Of a DNA stretch of 5,979 nt, positions 5,492-5,979 are shown in pieces. Under the pieces are notes generated by a model, which was not told the origin of the DNA, did not search any database, and saw only the letters and a program-made list of their open reading frames with translations. The stretch's first letter is position 1, and each line of letters begins with the position of its first letter. Source of the stretch: JAKFFN01 sp036675025 (GTDB lineage: Bacteria > Sumerlaeota > Sumerlaeia > Sumerlaeales > Sumerlaeaceae). Location of the stretch: positions 1-5,979 of the forward strand of contig JAKFFN010000301.1 of the NCBI GenBank assembly GCA_036675025.1, given 5' to 3'. Made by a program: the position numbers and the translations under genes.

Positions 5492-5553
5492 GTGAGAAGG
5501 GCCGCTTCGCGGCGTGAGAAGGTGAGAAGGTGAGAAGGTGAGAAGGTGAGAAG
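5492..5553 (+). repeat. (GTGAGAAG)n octamer array, left arm, with embedded GC hairpin
   Basis: Five uninterrupted GTGAGAAG units occupy 5514-5553, with one more at 5492-5499. Between them is a small palindrome, GCCGC-TTC-GCGGC (5501-5513). The 8-bp period is not a multiple of three, so the array is not coding. An inverted array with the same octamer lies at 5805-5836. The array is in the gap upstream of the secreted-protein gene and would fall in its leader if transcription starts further upstream. Confidence 0.88.
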
Positions 5554-5573
5554 GTGGATATTTTGGCCATGCT

Positions 5574-5603
5574 TTGGTAGTCTTGGCGCTCCCACAATAT
5601 TAT
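5574..5603 (+). promoter_or_regulatory. Weak plus-strand promoter candidate inside the spacer
   Basis: TTGGTA (5574-5579), an 18-bp gap, then TATTAT (5598-5603). Predicted initiation would fall at about the ATG at 5611, giving a leaderless message for the 34-codon frame. The minus strand has a perfect TATAAT over nearly the same bases (5604-5599) without a good -35. Both could be chance in an AT-rich patch. Confidence 0.2.
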
Positions 5604-5720
5604 AAAGATAATGATGGTGCGCAGACAGGCAAGTTTTCGGCAGTACTTTGAAATACCCGCCCGCGGCACAGAAGCCATTTCCCGGATGCAGGAGCAATCA
5701 AGAGCAGAAGAATAGAGACA

Positions 5721-5757
5721 GTTGAGCCAGTGAGACGGACGGTTGAACCAATGAGAC
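5721..5757 (+). repeat. Imperfect 16-bp direct repeat, two units
   Basis: GTTGAGCCAGTGAGAC (5721-5736) and GTTGAACCAATGAGAC (5742-5757) match at 14 of 16 positions with a 21-bp period. The TGAGA motif resembles the neighbouring octamer arrays, so they may share an origin by slippage. Confidence 0.6.
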
Positions 5758-5804
5758 GATTAAAGCTCGTTTACTCGGAGCCCAAGCCAAACGAAAAGGT
5801 TCGC

Positions 5805-5836
5805 TTTCTCACCTTCTCACTTTCTCACCTTCTCAC
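5805..5836 (-). repeat. (GTGAGAAG)n octamer array, right arm, inverted
   Basis: Read on the minus strand, four octamers alternate GTGAGAAG and GTGAGAAA. They are inverted relative to the array at 5514-5553 and could pair with it. The array begins four bases past the stop codon of the gene entering from the right edge, so it would form that gene's 3' untranslated region. Confidence 0.85.
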
Positions 5837-5840
5837 GCTG

Positions 5841-5979
5841 TTACTTATCTTCCCGCTCAAGGCTGTCGCGCAGATATTTCAACACGCTCTCAAAGCGCAG
5901 GTTGTTTGAGGGGTCTGCCTCACACAGATCCTTGTGAGCCTCGATCATGTGGACAATCCGGTCTGTCCGCGAGACATCT
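5841..5979 (-). CDS. C-terminal end of an unidentified protein (5' part beyond the window)
   Basis: An open frame enters from the right edge and ends with TAA at 5843-5841, giving 45 visible residues. They read DVSRTDRIVHMIEAHKDL, then CEADPSNNLRFESVLKYL, ending RDSLEREDK. The composition is charged and helical, as expected for the C-terminus of a soluble protein. The family cannot be identified from this fragment. An internal ATG (MIEAHKD) lacks a ribosome-binding site, so the real start is probably outside the window. Continuous opening and sensible codon content support a gene. Confidence 0.6.
   Translation of the reverse strand, partial: DVSRTDRIVHMIEAHKDLCEADPSNNLRFESVLKYLRDSLEREDK

Larger units (their letters stand above)
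5554..5804. other. 251-bp spacer between inverted octamer arrays, no convincing gene
   Basis: No long reading frame is present. It contains an AT-rich patch (TATTATA, about 5598-5604). It also holds a 34-codon plus-strand frame at 5611-5715 (MMVRRQASFRQYFE... ending SRAEE) without a ribosome-binding site. A 16-bp imperfect direct repeat with 21-bp period (5721-5736 and 5742-5757) lies to its right. The spacer may be the body of an element whose ends are the octamer arrays. Otherwise I see nothing in it. Confidence 0.5.

Noticed and set aside
5467..5697. Minus-strand frames of 73-76 codons containing a repeated LLTFSPSH motif
   Set aside because: The motif is the octamer array translated. An 8-bp period repeats in all three frames, and no initiation signals support a gene.
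5492..5836. CRISPR array
   Set aside because: The repeat units are contiguous octamers without spacers of regular length, and no cas genes are visible.

Overview
The window looks like accessory, repeat-rich chromosome from an uncultured-type bacterium with moderate to high GC. Two clues suggest an organism near Sumerlaeota, Hydrogenedentota or the planctomycete/PVC neighbourhood. One is a pair of prepilin-type proteins carrying the 'VPNFLEAQTR' style N-terminus and an 'AE.I.RG.Q.LPS' tail. The other is a REP-type tyrosine transposase with the WPHAP...LNYTHKNPVKHGLV layout. This placement rests on family memory, not on a search.

Layout, left to right. Positions 1-1413 (minus) hold two paralogous type IV pilin/pseudopilin-like genes. 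They are separated by a strong intrinsic terminator with a UUCG loop, and the downstream copy runs off the left edge. Positions 1527-2194 (minus) hold two membrane-protein genes overlapping by ATGA: a 159-residue multi-pass protein resembling DUF6677, then a 63-residue protein with two membrane segments. Positions 2299-3433 form a mobile module. Two same-orientation copies of an about 200-bp element with long terminal inverted repeats flank a REP-associated (RAYT/Y1) transposase gene on the plus strand, and an 18-bp tandem repeat lies between the left copy and the gene. Positions 3456-5399 (minus) are a two-gene unit: a secreted protein of unknown function followed 3 bp later by folP (dihydropteroate synthase). 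Positions 5400-5840 have no convincing gene. They contain (GTGAGAAG)n arrays in opposite orientations around a 251-bp spacer. The 3' end of another minus-strand gene occupies 5841-5979.

Functionally, the pilin pair points to a type IV pilus or type II secretion-like machine, and folP is ordinary folate biosynthesis. The most distinctive structure is the transposase gene bracketed by two copies of its probable REPIN/MITE-like substrate. A 24-bp core beginning GGAG and containing a small hairpin is identical in all four arms. The inverted octamer arrays near the right end are the second unexplained structure.
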